DNA of 64,000 nucleotides, taken from contig NHBH01000001.1 of NCBI GenBank assembly GCA_002168225.1, positions 29,955 to 93,954 on the forward strand, given 5' to 3'. Under the pieces are notes generated by a model. That model did not search any database and was not told where the DNA came from. It saw nothing but the letters and a program-made list of their open reading frames with translations. The stretch's first letter is position 1; the number at the start of each line of letters is the position of its first letter. Both the position numbers and the translations under genes were made by a program. The DNA is from Micavibrio sp. TMED2 (GTDB taxonomy: Bacteria > Pseudomonadota > Alphaproteobacteria > TMED2). This document shows, in pieces, positions 1-9,501 of the stretch.

Positions 1-534
1 GATCTTGGTGGCGGTCTGGCGCACCAGTTCCTTGGCCATCACCTCACCGCCCTTGGTTTTCAGCACCACACGGTCACCGCGCCGCACACTCGCCGCCGGT
101 GAGATAATCAGAATGTCGCCGGGCCCGAAGGCCGGTTCCATGCTCTGGCCACTGACCTCGAGAGCATAGGCGTTTTCATCATTGATATTGGGCGCTTCAA
201 CCAAGTCCCAGCCTGCCCCGGCAGGAAATCCGCCATCATCGAAAAAGCCCTGCTGACCAGCCTCGGCAAACCCGATCAGGGGGATCTGCTGGCGGGCGGT
301 CTGGCGCTGCTCGATCAGCCCGACCAGTTCCTCAAGCGTGGCACCGGTCGCCTCCAGAATCTTGGCGAGACTTTCGGTCGATGGCCAACGCGCCTTGCCG
401 GACGGGGTCTGGCGTTTGGATTTGTTGAAGGTGGTTGGATCAAGCCCAGCCTTACGGGCGAGGCCGGATGGTGTCAGGCCCCGACTGTCGGCTAGCCGGT
501 CAATACCGCGCCATATGTCGGCATGCTTCATCAT
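1..534 (-). CDS. S24-family helix-turn-helix repressor (C-terminus cut by window edge)
   Basis: CI/LexA-like regulator; 178 residues are visible and the frame runs off the left edge. Residues 1-75 hold an XRE-like helix-turn-helix (conserved TTFNKSK and WPSTESLAKIL). Residues 85-178 are an S24 peptidase: a possible A92-G93 self-cleavage site, nucleophile S131 in SGQSMEP, and general base K168 in AKEL, 37 residues later as in LexA. RecA-stimulated self-cleavage and prophage induction are therefore plausible (inference). It is divergent from the phage late genes, and two operator-like palindromes lie between them. The same N-terminal family also occurs as a host regulator in alphaproteobacteria, so phage ownership is likely but not proven. 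ATGATG at 534 is taken as the start. Confidence 0.88.
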   Translation of the reverse strand, partial: MMKHADIWRGIDRLADSRGLTPSGLARKAGLDPTTFNKSKRQTPSGKARWPSTESLAKILEATGATLEELVGLIEQRQTARQQIPLIGFAEAGQQGFFDDGGFPAGAGWDLVEAPNINDENAYALEVSGQSMEPAFGPGDILIISPAASVRRGDRVVLKTKGGEVMAKELVRQTATKI

Positions 535-569
535 AAGAATATTTTCTCATACATTAGCGCGAAATCATA

Positions 570-636
570 TAGGTATATAATCCTAATTTATTCTTGACAC
601 CGCAATCACACAAAGACATAAGGGTATATATTCCTA
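570..636. promoter_or_regulatory. Repressor operators O1 and O2 with divergent promoters
   Basis: O1 is TAGGTATATAATCCTA at 570-585 and O2 is AGGGTATATATTCCTA at 621-636. They agree at 13 of 16 positions, and both are imperfect palindromes with AGG/CCT arms. A TTGACA at 594-599 lies between them. With a 17-base spacer it points to a weak -10 (CATAAG, 617-622), which O2 adjoins. A third copy occurs at 63715-63730 inside the capsid promoter. Binding of the adjacent S24 repressor is inferred from position and repetition. Confidence 0.6.
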
Positions 637-650
637 TAACGAGAGACGCA

Positions 651-1073
651 ATGACAGCCTGTCCCATCCCCCAGAATAGCCCCGCCCCACGATACCGCAC
701 CGGACCGCAACCAGAAGAGCATGTGGAAACTCCAACAGAAATCCCAGCAGAGACCATGGCCTTCACTGATGTAGAGGCCGCCTGGTTCTGGTTCATTACC
801 GCCTATGAAGCCCGCCACAGCGGCGCGAAGATCGTCGCCGGGATCGGCAGCCTGCCCCGCCCCTGCGAACCGCTCGATATTCTGCGCGTGGTTGACCGGC
901 TGTACCGCCAGCGACGCCTGTTCATCGACCATCTTCGTGTACTCAACTTTTACGGCAAACGCGGCAGCCCACCGGACCCGCGCCGTCCAAAGGAACAGAA
1001 GGCCTATACCATCTGGCATGATGCGCTCGCCCGGATCGAACCGGCGCTGCAGAGCAAGGGCATCCTCCAGTGA
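651..1073 (+). CDS. Small phage protein, first gene after the repressor
   Basis: A 140-residue protein that I cannot assign to a named family with confidence. After a proline-rich leader of about 35 residues, it has a compact, probably helical region rich in Arg, Trp and Tyr. The ATG at 651 is preferred over an upstream TTG at 594, because GAGAGA lies just ahead of it and the upstream stretch would run through the operators. It overlaps the next gene by four bases (GTGA), so it is the first gene of a translationally coupled block leading to portal and scaffold. DNA-binding or packaging roles are possible but unsupported. Confidence 0.6.
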   Translation: MTACPIPQNSPAPRYRTGPQPEEHVETPTEIPAETMAFTDVEAAWFWFITAYEARHSGAKIVAGIGSLPRPCEPLDILRVVDRLYRQRRLFIDHLRVLNFYGKRGSPPDPRRPKEQKAYTIWHDALARIEPALQSKGILQ

Positions 1074-1498
1074 CCGCCGACAGCCAGCCATCTACAGCGC
1101 CAGTTCCAATGCCAGCACAGGAGAGAATATTCATCCTGTTCACCGGCAAGACCGAACTGCGCTGGCTGCACTGGCTGCAGCCCGGATTCCGGCACTGCTT
1201 TGCCCTGCTGCCACGGGACCGGCAATGGCTGCTGATCGATCCGCTGGCCGGGCATCTGCAGATCGAAACCCTCGCCCTGCCGAGCCATCTCGACCTGCCG
1301 GGCTGGTACCGCGATCAGGGCTATACGGTCATCGAGACCAGCGCCAGCAAGCCGGTACGACAGGCCCCACCCGGCATCTTCACCTGTGTTGAGGCGATCA
1401 AGCGCCTGATCGGCCTCCACGCCCCACTGATCCTGACCCCGCATCAGCTCTACCGGCATTTGTCTTCCCGACCATCATTCCCCGCACCACAGAGATAG
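1070..1498 (+). CDS. Phage structural-operon protein of unknown function
   Basis: A 142-residue protein starting at GTG 1070, overlapping the stop of the gene before it. The body has several Trp and His residues and a strand-rich centre (WLLIDPLAGHLQIETL), with a helical stretch near residues 105-130. Small proteins of this size commonly sit ahead of the portal gene in alphaproteobacterial podophages; that is general knowledge, not a search result. No catalytic motif, signal peptide or membrane segment is visible. It lies 8 bases before the next gene, in the same operon. Confidence 0.6.
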   Translation: MTADSQPSTAPVPMPAQERIFILFTGKTELRWLHWLQPGFRHCFALLPRDRQWLLIDPLAGHLQIETLALPSHLDLPGWYRDQGYTVIETSASKPVRQAPPGIFTCVEAIKRLIGLHAPLILTPHQLYRHLSSRPSFPAPQR

Positions 1499-1506
1499 GA
1501 GCACCC

Positions 1507-1989
1507 ATGGGCAGCCTGTTTTCCAGTTCCCGACCACAGATTGTCGAGCTAGTCGCCCCGACACCGGCACCGCAACTGCCACCGCAACAACCGGTGATCG
1601 AGCCATTGCCACCGGTGATGCCAACCCCACCGGCACGGCCCGCACCGATACTGGCACCCCTGCCGCCACCGACCCCGCAGCCACTGCCGCGCCTGCCGCA
1701 GAAGTCGCTCCAGGACCGGATTGCCGAGCTTGAACAGCGCCAGTCATCCGCTGCACCTCGACCGCAAACCGCCCCCACCCAACCGCCCTCCACTCAACCA
1801 TCAGCCCCCGCGCCAAGCACCGGCAACAGCAACAGCAGTGAGGACACCGCGAGCGACCCGGACAGTGCACAGGTTGCCGGGCTGCTCGACCGGCGCCGCA
1901 GCCGGTTCGGCACCATCCTGACCGGATCGACAGGCGTGCTGGCGCTCAATGATCTGGTCCCCACCCGCCGCACCCTGCTCGGGGAGTGA
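1507..1989 (+). CDS. Proline-rich phage protein upstream of portal
   Basis: 160 residues. A short N-terminus (MGSLFSSSRPQIVEL) is followed by about 100 residues dominated by Pro, Ala, Gln and Ser, probably unstructured. A conserved-looking C-terminal tail contains RFGTILTGSTGVLAL and ends in TLLGE. A basic glycine-rich tail of this kind is familiar from small proteins preceding the portal gene of T7-like phages; a virion or head-tail role is inferred. A ribosome-binding site (AGGAG) precedes ATG 1507. The middle is low complexity and will diverge quickly between relatives; the ends are what to search with. Confidence 0.62.
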   Translation: MGSLFSSSRPQIVELVAPTPAPQLPPQQPVIEPLPPVMPTPPARPAPILAPLPPPTPQPLPRLPQKSLQDRIAELEQRQSSAAPRPQTAPTQPPSTQPSAPAPSTGNSNSSEDTASDPDSAQVAGLLDRRRSRFGTILTGSTGVLALNDLVPTRRTLLGE

Positions 1990-1994
1990 TGCCC

Positions 1995-3635
1995 ATGCAG
2001 AACCTCATAAACAGTACCGACACCGGCATGACCGACGACCCGGATCAGACCGCGAGCCGGGCCAAGGCACTCAAGGCACAGTTCGACGCTGCCCTGTCCC
2101 GCCGCCAGCATTGGGAGAGCCACTGGCAGGAATGCTATGACCTGACCCTGCCGCAACGCGCCGGGTTCGGCGATACCAGCTCTGCCGGTGGCCGCCTGCA
2201 TGACGACGTCTATGACGGCACCGCCGCCGATGCGGTGGACCAACTGGCGGCCAGCCTGCTCGCCAACCTGACGCCACCATGGTCGCGCTGGTTCGGCCTC
2301 GTCCCCGGCCCCGATCTCGACGAGGCCGCCGCCGAGCGCATCAGCCCAGTGCTGGCCAAAATCTCCACCAAGCTGCAGGCGCATTTCGACCGGTCAAACT
2401 TCGCTGTGGAAATGCACCAGTGCTATCTCGATCTCGTCACCGGCGGCACGGCCTGCCTCGGGCTTGAACCGGAACAGCCGGGCGAAATGTCGGCCTTCCG
2501 CTTCACCGCGGTACCGCTCGCCGACATCGTGCTCGACGAGGGGCCGACCGGTCGGCTCGATGTTACCTTCCGCCGCCTGCAACTGACCGCCGAACAGTTC
2601 CGCAACCGGTTCCCCGACCAGCCCCTGCCGGATGAGCTGCAGAATGACAAGACCGGCACCGCCAAGGTCACGGTCATCGAAGCGGTGATCCCGGACGGCC
2701 CCGCCTATCGCCACGACATCATCATGAGCGAGGGCAGCCAAAACAGCGACCCGATGCTGCTCGCCAGCAAGCGACAGGCGGAAAGTCCGTTCATCAATTT
2801 CCGCTGGCTGAAGGCACCGGGGGAGACCTATGGCCGCTCGCCGGTGATGAAGGCCCTGCCGGATATCAAGACCGCAAACAAGGTGGTGGAGCTGATCCTG
2901 AAGAACGCCTCCATCGCCGTCACCGGCATCTGGCAGGCGGAAGATGACGGCGTCCTCAACCCGGCCACGGTCGAGCTGGTACCGGGGGCGATCATCCCGA
3001 AGGCAGTCGGCTCCGGCGGCCTGTCGCCACTGGATATGCCAGGCCGCTTTGATGTGTCCCAGCTGGTGCTCGACGATCTGCGCGGTCGAATCCGGCACAG
3101 CCTGCTGATCGACCGTATGGCGGCGATCAGCAACCGCACCATGACCACGACCGAAGTGGTCGAACGCTCGGCCGAGATGGCACGGATACTGGGTGCCACC
3201 TATGGCCGGTTGCAATCGGAGCTGCTGACCCCGCTGGTGCTGCGTGCGGTCGACATTCTGCGCAAACGCGGCGAGGTACCGGATATCCCGATTGACGGGC
3301 GCATGGTCAGCCTCGACCACCGCTCGCCACTGGCACAGGCGCAGGCCCAGCGTGAGGTACAGACCACGCTCAGCTGGCTGGAAGCGGCCAGTGCGCTCGG
3401 CCCCGATGCCCAGCGCGTTGTCGACAGCGCCGCCGCCGCCCGCTGGCTCGGCAAGACCCTCGGTGTACCGCCCGAGCTGATGCGCGACACCCCGGCACCA
3501 ATATCGCCACCAGTGTTCCCACCAAGGCCACCGGGTCCGCACCCTGTGCCACCAGCGACAGGCCCATTACCCCCGACTGAATTATCCCCCATTGAACCAT
3601 TCCCGTCCTCAGCCACCACCCAAAGGAGTGCTTGA
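1995..3635 (+). CDS. Portal (head-tail connector) protein, podovirus type
   Basis: 546 residues, close to the size of T7 gp8-type connectors. The N-terminal part (ALSRRQHWESHWQECYDLTLPQ), the DGTAADAVDQLAASLLANLTPPWSRWF stretch (here split by description), and the central SPFINFRWLKAPGETYGRSP with the following PDIKTANKV are characteristic of the head-to-tail connector family. Twelve copies would form the channel through which DNA is packaged and ejected. The C-terminus (about 500-546) is proline-rich and probably flexible. ATG 1995 is chosen because GGGGAG at 1981-1986 lies 8 bases upstream; GTG 1986 and ATG 1989 are alternatives. Scaffold follows with almost no gap, but capsid does not: it is at the far end of the window. 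Confidence 0.93.
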   Translation: MQNLINSTDTGMTDDPDQTASRAKALKAQFDAALSRRQHWESHWQECYDLTLPQRAGFGDTSSAGGRLHDDVYDGTAADAVDQLAASLLANLTPPWSRWFGLVPGPDLDEAAAERISPVLAKISTKLQAHFDRSNFAVEMHQCYLDLVTGGTACLGLEPEQPGEMSAFRFTAVPLADIVLDEGPTGRLDVTFRRLQLTAEQFRNRFPDQPLPDELQNDKTGTAKVTVIEAVIPDGPAYRHDIIMSEGSQNSDPMLLASKRQAESPFINFRWLKAPGETYGRSPVMKALPDIKTANKVVELILKNASIAVTGIWQAEDDGVLNPATVELVPGAIIPKAVGSGGLSPLDMPGRFDVSQLVLDDLRGRIRHSLLIDRMAAISNRTMTTTEVVERSAEMARILGATYGRLQSELLTPLVLRAVDILRKRGEVPDIPIDGRMVSLDHRSPLAQAQAQREVQTTLSWLEAASALGPDAQRVVDSAAAARWLGKTLGVPPELMRDTPAPISPPVFPPRPPGPHPVPPATGPLPPTELSPIEPFPSSATTQRSA

Positions 3636-3640
3636 AGCCC

Positions 3641-4396
3641 ATGTCTGAGAATCTTTTGACCATCGACCAGCAAACCGCCACCGGCCTGCCGAGCGGCTAT
3701 ATCCCCACCGAACCGCAGGCCATCGACGAGACCGCGCCTGATCCCATCCTGCCGGGCAATGCCCCGCCGCCGGGCGTTCCGGCCAAGTTCTGGGATGCGG
3801 AGAAAGGCGAAATCCGTGTCGAGGCGCTGCTCAAATCCTATCAGGAGCTGGAGCGCAAACTCTCCGCCACCAGCCGCTATCGCGCACCGGCCAGCATTGA
3901 TGAATATGCGATCACGGTACCCAACGGCCTGTTCGAAGCCGATCCGCAAATCAACCAGCGCCTGTTCAGCGCCGGGTTCAGCCCGGAACAGGCACAGCTC
4001 GTCTATGATATGGCAGCGGAATATCTGCTGCCACTGATCAGCGAGATGGCAACCGAGCTGGAAGCCGAGCGCGAGTTGGAACGCCTCGTCGAGCGGTTCG
4101 GCGGCGAAGCCAAATGGCGTGAGGTCTCGCGTCAATTGCTCGCCTGGGCCGACAAGGAACTGCCCAAACCGGTCGTCGCGGCCCTGTCCTCGACCGAGGC
4201 CGGCATCCTCGCCATGTATCAGATGATGCAGGGTGAAGGCAGCGGCCCGATTGCCGCCCGCCCGAATGCCAGCACCGGACCGGGCGAGGCACAGGATCTG
4301 GATGCCATGATTCGCGATCCGCGCTACTGGCGCGACAAGGACCCGGCCTTCATCAATCAGGTGACTCAGGGATTCCAGCGCCGATACGGCAACTGA
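3641..4396 (+). CDS. Capsid assembly scaffolding protein
   Basis: 251 residues. It has a Pro-rich acidic N-terminus, then FWDAEKGEIRVEALLKSYQE, the typical opening of podophage scaffolds, a long charged helical middle (ELEAERELERLVERFGGEA), and a C-terminus ending in the basic QGFQRRYGN expected to contact the capsid shell. Scaffold would guide procapsid assembly and then leave. RBS AAGGAG at 3623-3628 favours ATG 3641; a TTG at 3632 overlapping the portal stop is possible. In relatives the major capsid gene comes next. Here a hairpin and then chromosomal nrd DNA follow, which is the key evidence for a broken prophage. Confidence 0.87.
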   Translation: MSENLLTIDQQTATGLPSGYIPTEPQAIDETAPDPILPGNAPPPGVPAKFWDAEKGEIRVEALLKSYQELERKLSATSRYRAPASIDEYAITVPNGLFEADPQINQRLFSAGFSPEQAQLVYDMAAEYLLPLISEMATELEAERELERLVERFGGEAKWREVSRQLLAWADKELPKPVVAALSSTEAGILAMYQMMQGEGSGPIAARPNASTGPGEAQDLDAMIRDPRYWRDKDPAFINQVTQGFQRRYGN

Positions 4397-4435
4397 TCCG
4401 GGAATCGCTCCCTGATCCGCTCCACCCAACACGGC

Positions 4436-4470
4436 ACAACCCGCGTCACGGCACCTGTGGCGCGGGTTGT
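4436..4470 (+). terminator. Hairpin after the scaffold gene
   Basis: ACAACCCGCG (4436-4445) pairs perfectly with CGCGGGTTGT (4461-4470) around a 15-base loop. No run of T follows, so Rho-independent termination is not certain. It lies 40 bases after the scaffold stop and marks the last recognisable prophage sequence before the nrd control region. Confidence 0.5.
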
Positions 4471-4533
4471 GGCCCATACAGGCCCATGCCCCTATATCTG
4501 GTGGCACCAAAACCCCACACCACCGAAACAAAT

Positions 4534-4702
4534 CCCCTATATATTGTATTCACAGTTTTCCCCACCCCTCGGGAAAACTCTTCAATGCGGCGGAAATGCC
4601 CCAAAAACGGGTAGTTTTTGCTCATGCATTTGCGCAACGGTGTGCATAACGAAACACACTATATGGGGTGTTAATATGTTTTTTGGATACTATATATTGA
4701 CC
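4534..4702 (+). promoter_or_regulatory. NrdR-box cluster controlling nrdHIEF
   Basis: Three matches to the NrdR box (ACAC-W-ATATAT-W-GTGT): CCCCTATATATTGTAT at 4534-4549, ACACTATATGGGGTGT at 4656-4671, and ATACTATATATTGACC at 4687-4702. The last two start 31 bases apart, the usual helical phasing of paired NrdR boxes. NrdR is known to repress ribonucleotide reductase genes when dATP/ATP is high; control of the downstream operon is inferred. The remaining stretch to 4865 is a non-coding leader with a short GCTCTC/GAGAGC hairpin at 4723-4745 and no recognised riboswitch. Confidence 0.75.
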
Positions 4703-4865
4703 ATATCAATCACGTCATGATAGCTCTCCTGAACGTTCTGAGAGCCAGCGTGAGCGCAGGTTTCGACATAGAGCGGTTTTTACAGAAAACCGGGCTAACG
4801 AGCGCATAGATACAAGATATTGTGTTTTGCAGGCCGTTGGCATGTTCCAAGACGAGGATACCAGA

Positions 4866-5087
4866 ATGACCATCACCGTTTATTCGAAACCAGCATGCGT
4901 TCAGTGCACCGCGACAACCCGTGCGCTTGATGCCAAAGGTATCAGCTACCAGGTAGTTGATCTGACGGAAGATGCCGCCGCCATGACCAAGGTTTCAGAG
5001 CTTGGCTACCGTCAGGCCCCTGTCGTGGTCGCCGGTGAAGAGCACTGGGCCGGTTTCCGTCCCGACATGATCGGCCGCTTGGACTAA
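4866..5087 (+). CDS. nrdH: Glutaredoxin-like NrdH redoxin
   Basis: 73 residues with the NrdH active site C11-V-Q-C14, the SELGYRQAPVVV cis-Pro region, and the C-terminal WAGFRPDMI characteristic of NrdH rather than ordinary glutaredoxins. It reduces the C-terminal cysteine pair of NrdE, taking electrons from thioredoxin reductase. The start at ATG 4866 gives the usual length; an upstream in-frame start would add an unconserved leader. First gene of nrdH-nrdI-nrdE-nrdF, downstream of NrdR boxes. Confidence 0.95.
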   Translation: MTITVYSKPACVQCTATTRALDAKGISYQVVDLTEDAAAMTKVSELGYRQAPVVVAGEEHWAGFRPDMIGRLD

Positions 5088-5139
5088 GCCGTCTGGACTG
5101 ATACGTCTGGATTGATAGCCGGAAAGACAGAGAAGAAAG

Positions 5140-5556
5140 ATGGGTGGGCTCGTATATTATTCCTCGCAATCGGGAAATACCGTTCGGTTTGTCGAACGGC
5201 TGAGCCTGCCCGCCATGCGGATTCCGATATCGCCATCAGAACCGATGCCGGAACCGACCGAACCATATATCCTGATCTGCCCATCCTATGCTGATGGTCA
5301 AGGTCGTGGCGCTGTAGCCAAGCAAGTCATCCACTTTCTCAATGATCCCAAACGACGCGCCGGTTTGCGCGGGGTAATTGCCAGTGGCAATCGAAACTTC
5401 GGCGAACTGTTTGCCTGCGCCGGTGATGTTATCACCAAGAAATGTGACGTTCCTGTGCTCTATCGGTTTGAGCTTGCGGGAACAGATGCTGATATTCGCA
5501 ACGTCAAAATTGGATTAGAGAAATTCTGGAGGCATGAATGCTCGATGACAGCTTAA
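5140..5556 (+). CDS. nrdI: NrdI flavodoxin-like activator of NrdF
   Basis: 138 residues. The N-terminal phosphate loop SSQSGNT binds FMN, and [16 protein letters not shown] is the conserved NrdI region. NrdI supplies the oxidant that builds the dimanganese-tyrosyl radical cofactor of NrdF. It begins after an AGAAGAAAG site and overlaps nrdE by 19 bases, consistent with one transcript and coupled translation. Confidence 0.95.
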   Translation: MGGLVYYSSQSGNTVRFVERLSLPAMRIPISPSEPMPEPTEPYILICPSYADGQGRGAVAKQVIHFLNDPKRRAGLRGVIASGNRNFGELFACAGDVITKKCDVPVLYRFELAGTDADIRNVKIGLEKFWRHECSMTA

Positions 5557-7664
5557 CGGAAACGCTGGATTACCATGGCCTGAATGCCATGCTGAATCTC
5601 TATGATGAGAACGGCAAAATCCGCTTCGATGCGGACCGTAAAGCCGCCAGACAGTATTTTCTCCAGCATGTGAACCAGAACACCGTGTTCTTTCACAGCC
5701 TGGACGAGAAGCTGGGCTATCTCGTCGATGAGGATTATTACGACGCTGCGGTTCTTGGTCTCTATGACAAGAAGTTCCTGCACCGTATCTGGGACGAGGC
5801 CTATGCCAAGAAGTTCCGCTTCCCGACCTTCCTCGGCGCGTTCAAATATTACACCGCCTATACGCTGAAGACCCGCGACGGCAAACGCTATCTTGAGCGT
5901 TATGAGGATCGCGTGGTCATGGTTGCCCTGACCCTCGCCAATGGCGACAAGAACCTCGCCATGCGCTTCATGGAAGAGATCCTGTCCGGTCGTTTCCAGC
6001 CAGCCACCCCGACCTTCCTCAATGCCGGCAAGAAAAGCCGCGGCGAGCTGATCTCCTGCTTCCTGCTCCGTCTCGAAGACAACATGGAGAGCATCGGTCG
6101 CTCCATCAACTCGGCCCTGCAGCTGTCCAAGCGCGGTGGCGGTGTTGCCCTGCTGCTGACCAATCTCCGGGAATCCGGTGCGCCGATCAAGGGCATCGAA
6201 AACCAGTCTTCCGGTGTCATTCCGGTAATGAAGCTGCTCGAAGACAGCTTCTCCTATGCCAATCAGCTGGGTGCGCGTCAGGGTGCCGGTGCGGTCTATC
6301 TGAATGCCCACCACCCGGACATCATGAAGTTTCTCGACACCAAGCGCGAGAATGCCGACGAGAAAATCCGTATCAAGACCCTGTCACTGGGCGTCGTGAT
6401 CCCGGATGTGACCTTCGAGCTGGCCAAGCGCAACGAGGATATGTACCTGTTCTCGCCCTATGATGTTGAGCGCATCTACGGCATGCCATTCTCCGAAATC
6501 TCGGTCACCGAGAAATATGCGGAAATGGTCGATGACAAGCGTATCCGCAAGACCAAGATCAACGCCCGCGACTTCTTCCAGACCATTGCCGAAATCCAGT
6601 TCGAGAGCGGTTATCCGTACATCATGTTCGAGGACACGGTGAACAAGGCCAACCCTGTTGCCGGTCGGATCAACATGTCCAACCTGTGCTCGGAAATCCT
6701 GCAGGTCAACGAAGCGTCAACCTTCCATGACAACCTGAATTACGACCATACCGGCACCGATATCTCCTGTAATCTAGGCTCGCTGAATATCGCCAAGACC
6801 ATGGATAGCCCGAACCTCGGCCTGACCGTCGAGACCGCGGTTCGTGCGCTCACCGCCGTATCGGAAATGTCGGCCATCGACTCTGTGCCGTCAATCCGTC
6901 GCGGCAATGATGAAGCCCACGCCATCGGCCTCGGCCAGATGAACCTGCATGGCTTCCTCGCCCGTGAGCATATCCACTACGGCAGCCCGGAAGGGGTCGA
7001 GTTTACCAGCGTCTACTTTGCGACTGTGCTGTACCACGCCCTGCGCGCCTCAAACGCACTGGCCCGTGAGAAGAAACATAAATTCGCCGGTTTCGACGAT
7101 TCCAAATATGCCGATGGCAGCTTCTTTGACAAATATACCAATCGTGACTGGCTGCCGACCATGCCGGACGTGGAGCGTCTGTTCAAAGATATCAACCTGC
7201 CGACCCGCGATGACTGGGCCGAGCTGCGCGACAATGTCATGAAGCACGGGCTGTACAACCGCAATCTGCAGGCCGTACCGCCAACCGGTTCGATCAGCTA
7301 CATCAACAACTCAACCTCTTCCATCCACCCGATCGTCTCCAAGATCGAGATCCGGAAGGAAGGTGCGATCGGTCGGGTTTATTACCCTGCACCGTTCATG
7401 AACAACGAGAATCTCGAATATTACCGGGATGCCTATGAGATCGGTCCGGAAGGTCTGATTGATACCTATGCGGCGGCCACCGAGCACGTGGATCAGGGCC
7501 TGTCCCTGACCCTGTTCTTCCCGGCCGAGGCAACCACCCGGGACATCAACCGCGCCCAGATCTATGCCTGGAAGCGTGGCATCAAGACAATCTACTACAT
7601 ACGCCTGCGCCAGGCTGCCCTTGAGGGCACCGAGGTTCAGGGCTGTGTTTCCTGCTCGCTGTGA
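5538..7664 (+). CDS. nrdE: Class Ib ribonucleoside-diphosphate reductase, large subunit
   Basis: 708 residues, normal for NrdE. Converts ribonucleoside diphosphates to deoxy forms in the cytoplasm. Visible chemistry: redox pair C174 (ELISCFLL) and C411 (DISCNLGS); active-site N382, C384 and E386 in NLCSE; and the C-terminal shuttle pair C703/C706 in CVSCSL, which NrdH reduces. There is no N-terminal ATP-cone domain, as usual for class Ib. ATG 5538 follows GGAGG at 5528-5532 and lies inside the end of nrdI. nrdF starts 11 bases after its stop. Confidence 0.97.
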   Translation: MLDDSLTETLDYHGLNAMLNLYDENGKIRFDADRKAARQYFLQHVNQNTVFFHSLDEKLGYLVDEDYYDAAVLGLYDKKFLHRIWDEAYAKKFRFPTFLGAFKYYTAYTLKTRDGKRYLERYEDRVVMVALTLANGDKNLAMRFMEEILSGRFQPATPTFLNAGKKSRGELISCFLLRLEDNMESIGRSINSALQLSKRGGGVALLLTNLRESGAPIKGIENQSSGVIPVMKLLEDSFSYANQLGARQGAGAVYLNAHHPDIMKFLDTKRENADEKIRIKTLSLGVVIPDVTFELAKRNEDMYLFSPYDVERIYGMPFSEISVTEKYAEMVDDKRIRKTKINARDFFQTIAEIQFESGYPYIMFEDTVNKANPVAGRINMSNLCSEILQVNEASTFHDNLNYDHTGTDISCNLGSLNIAKTMDSPNLGLTVETAVRALTAVSEMSAIDSVPSIRRGNDEAHAIGLGQMNLHGFLAREHIHYGSPEGVEFTSVYFATVLYHALRASNALAREKKHKFAGFDDSKYADGSFFDKYTNRDWLPTMPDVERLFKDINLPTRDDWAELRDNVMKHGLYNRNLQAVPPTGSISYINNSTSSIHPIVSKIEIRKEGAIGRVYYPAPFMNNENLEYYRDAYEIGPEGLIDTYAAATEHVDQGLSLTLFFPAEATTRDINRAQIYAWKRGIKTIYYIRLRQAALEGTEVQGCVSCSL

Positions 7665-7669
7665 GGTAA

Positions 7670-8659
<990 letters not shown>

Positions 8660-8684
8660 TCGGTCGATCAGAGAAACGGTATTC

Positions 8685-9431
8685 TCAAATCCCGCGTCGC
8701 ATTGCAGCCGGCGCGGGATTTTTGTTGAGCCATTCGGTCAGTTCCGAAAGCTCGGCAATATGCGGCAGGCCGTAGCGGTTGTCGTCCTTGCCAACAATCA
8801 GCGCATGCCATCCGGCCTTCTTGGCCGCGCGTCCGTCACGTTCGGGATTGTCGCCCACATGCAGGATCTGTGAGCCGGGGATTTTCAGCTCGGACGCTAC
8901 ATGCTGATAGAGGCCGCCTTCCTTGCATAAGCCGGTCTGGCTGCTGGTTTTCAGATGCGTCACCAGCGGTGCCATGCCGAGCAGCTCCAGCGCATGTTGC
9001 TGGGCATCGGTCGGCCCCTCGGTGACGACGAGCGTGGTCAGTCCGGCATCATTGGCAGCGACAAGCGCTTCTTTCGCGCCCGGCAGCGGCGTCATATTGG
9101 CATCAAGGGCATCCTGATAGATGTCGAGGCAGTTCTCGGTGTCATGCAGGCCGACGATGGAGAAATGCTGCAGCAGGGCATCAAAGCGCGACCGGCGATA
9201 TTCCCGTGCCGGTTTGTCCTCGGTGAAATGCAGGGACTGGGCATTGGCCAGAATATCGGCATAGGCGCTGTGCAGGCTCTCCGGCGAGCGACCATATTCC
9301 TCGGCGATATAGACATAGACCGCATCCATCGCCGCACTCGCCGCATTGCGATAGGCATGGAGCGTATCATCGAGATCGAAGCTGATGGCTTTTAGTGACT
9401 GGCAATCCAGCCGGGTCAGAAAATCTTGCAT
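8685..9431 (-). CDS. HAD-superfamily hydrolase
   Basis: 248 residues from ATG 9431 (a longer reading frame starts at 9485). HAD motif I is DLDDT at 19-23 with nucleophile D19 and acid/base D21. Motif II is the Thr in VVTEG, motif III the Lys in LCKEGG, and motif IV GDNPERD. A helical cap lies between motifs I and II, giving the phosphoglycolate phosphatase/haloacid dehalogenase layout. The substrate cannot be read from sequence; small phosphorylated metabolites are typical. It is convergent with nrdF, and its last codons lie inside the nrdF terminator. Confidence 0.85.
   Translation of the reverse strand: MQDFLTRLDCQSLKAISFDLDDTLHAYRNAASAAMDAVYVYIAEEYGRSPESLHSAYADILANAQSLHFTEDKPAREYRRSRFDALLQHFSIVGLHDTENCLDIYQDALDANMTPLPGAKEALVAANDAGLTTLVVTEGPTDAQQHALELLGMAPLVTHLKTSSQTGLCKEGGLYQHVASELKIPGSQILHVGDNPERDGRAAKKAGWHALIVGKDDNRYGLPHIAELSELTEWLNKNPAPAAMRRGI
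8687..8723 (+). terminator. Intrinsic terminator of nrdHIEF
   Basis: AAATCCCGCG (8687-8696) pairs with CGCGGGATTT (from 8712) around a 15-base loop, followed by TTTT. It lies inside the last codons of the convergent HAD gene, so the DNA has both coding and termination roles. The A run on the left arm may also let it act on the opposite strand. Confidence 0.85.
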
Positions 9432-9501
9432 TAACTTACTTACCAACCTGCTTACCGGACCAATCCCGCTATCCGGGACTGGCAAGAAACCAACGCTGTT
9501 A

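Larger units (their letters stand above)
1..4470 (+). mobile_element. Podovirus-type prophage, left part (repressor to scaffold)
   Basis: Repressor, three small phage genes, portal and scaffold, ending in a hairpin. No capsid, tail, terminase or lysis gene follows; chromosomal nrdHIEF comes next. All the missing late genes lie at 53450-63738 on the opposite strand. The element continues beyond the left edge of the window, where integrase and early genes would be expected. The right limit is placed at the hairpin, because an NrdR box of the nrd operon begins at 4534. Confidence 0.8.

Noticed and set aside
2394..4531. Long minus-strand open frames opposite portal and scaffold (382 and 443 codons)
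   Set aside because: They mirror GC-rich coding DNA on the plus strand; their translations are rich in Arg, Gly and His without motifs, while the plus-strand frames give clear portal and scaffold proteins.
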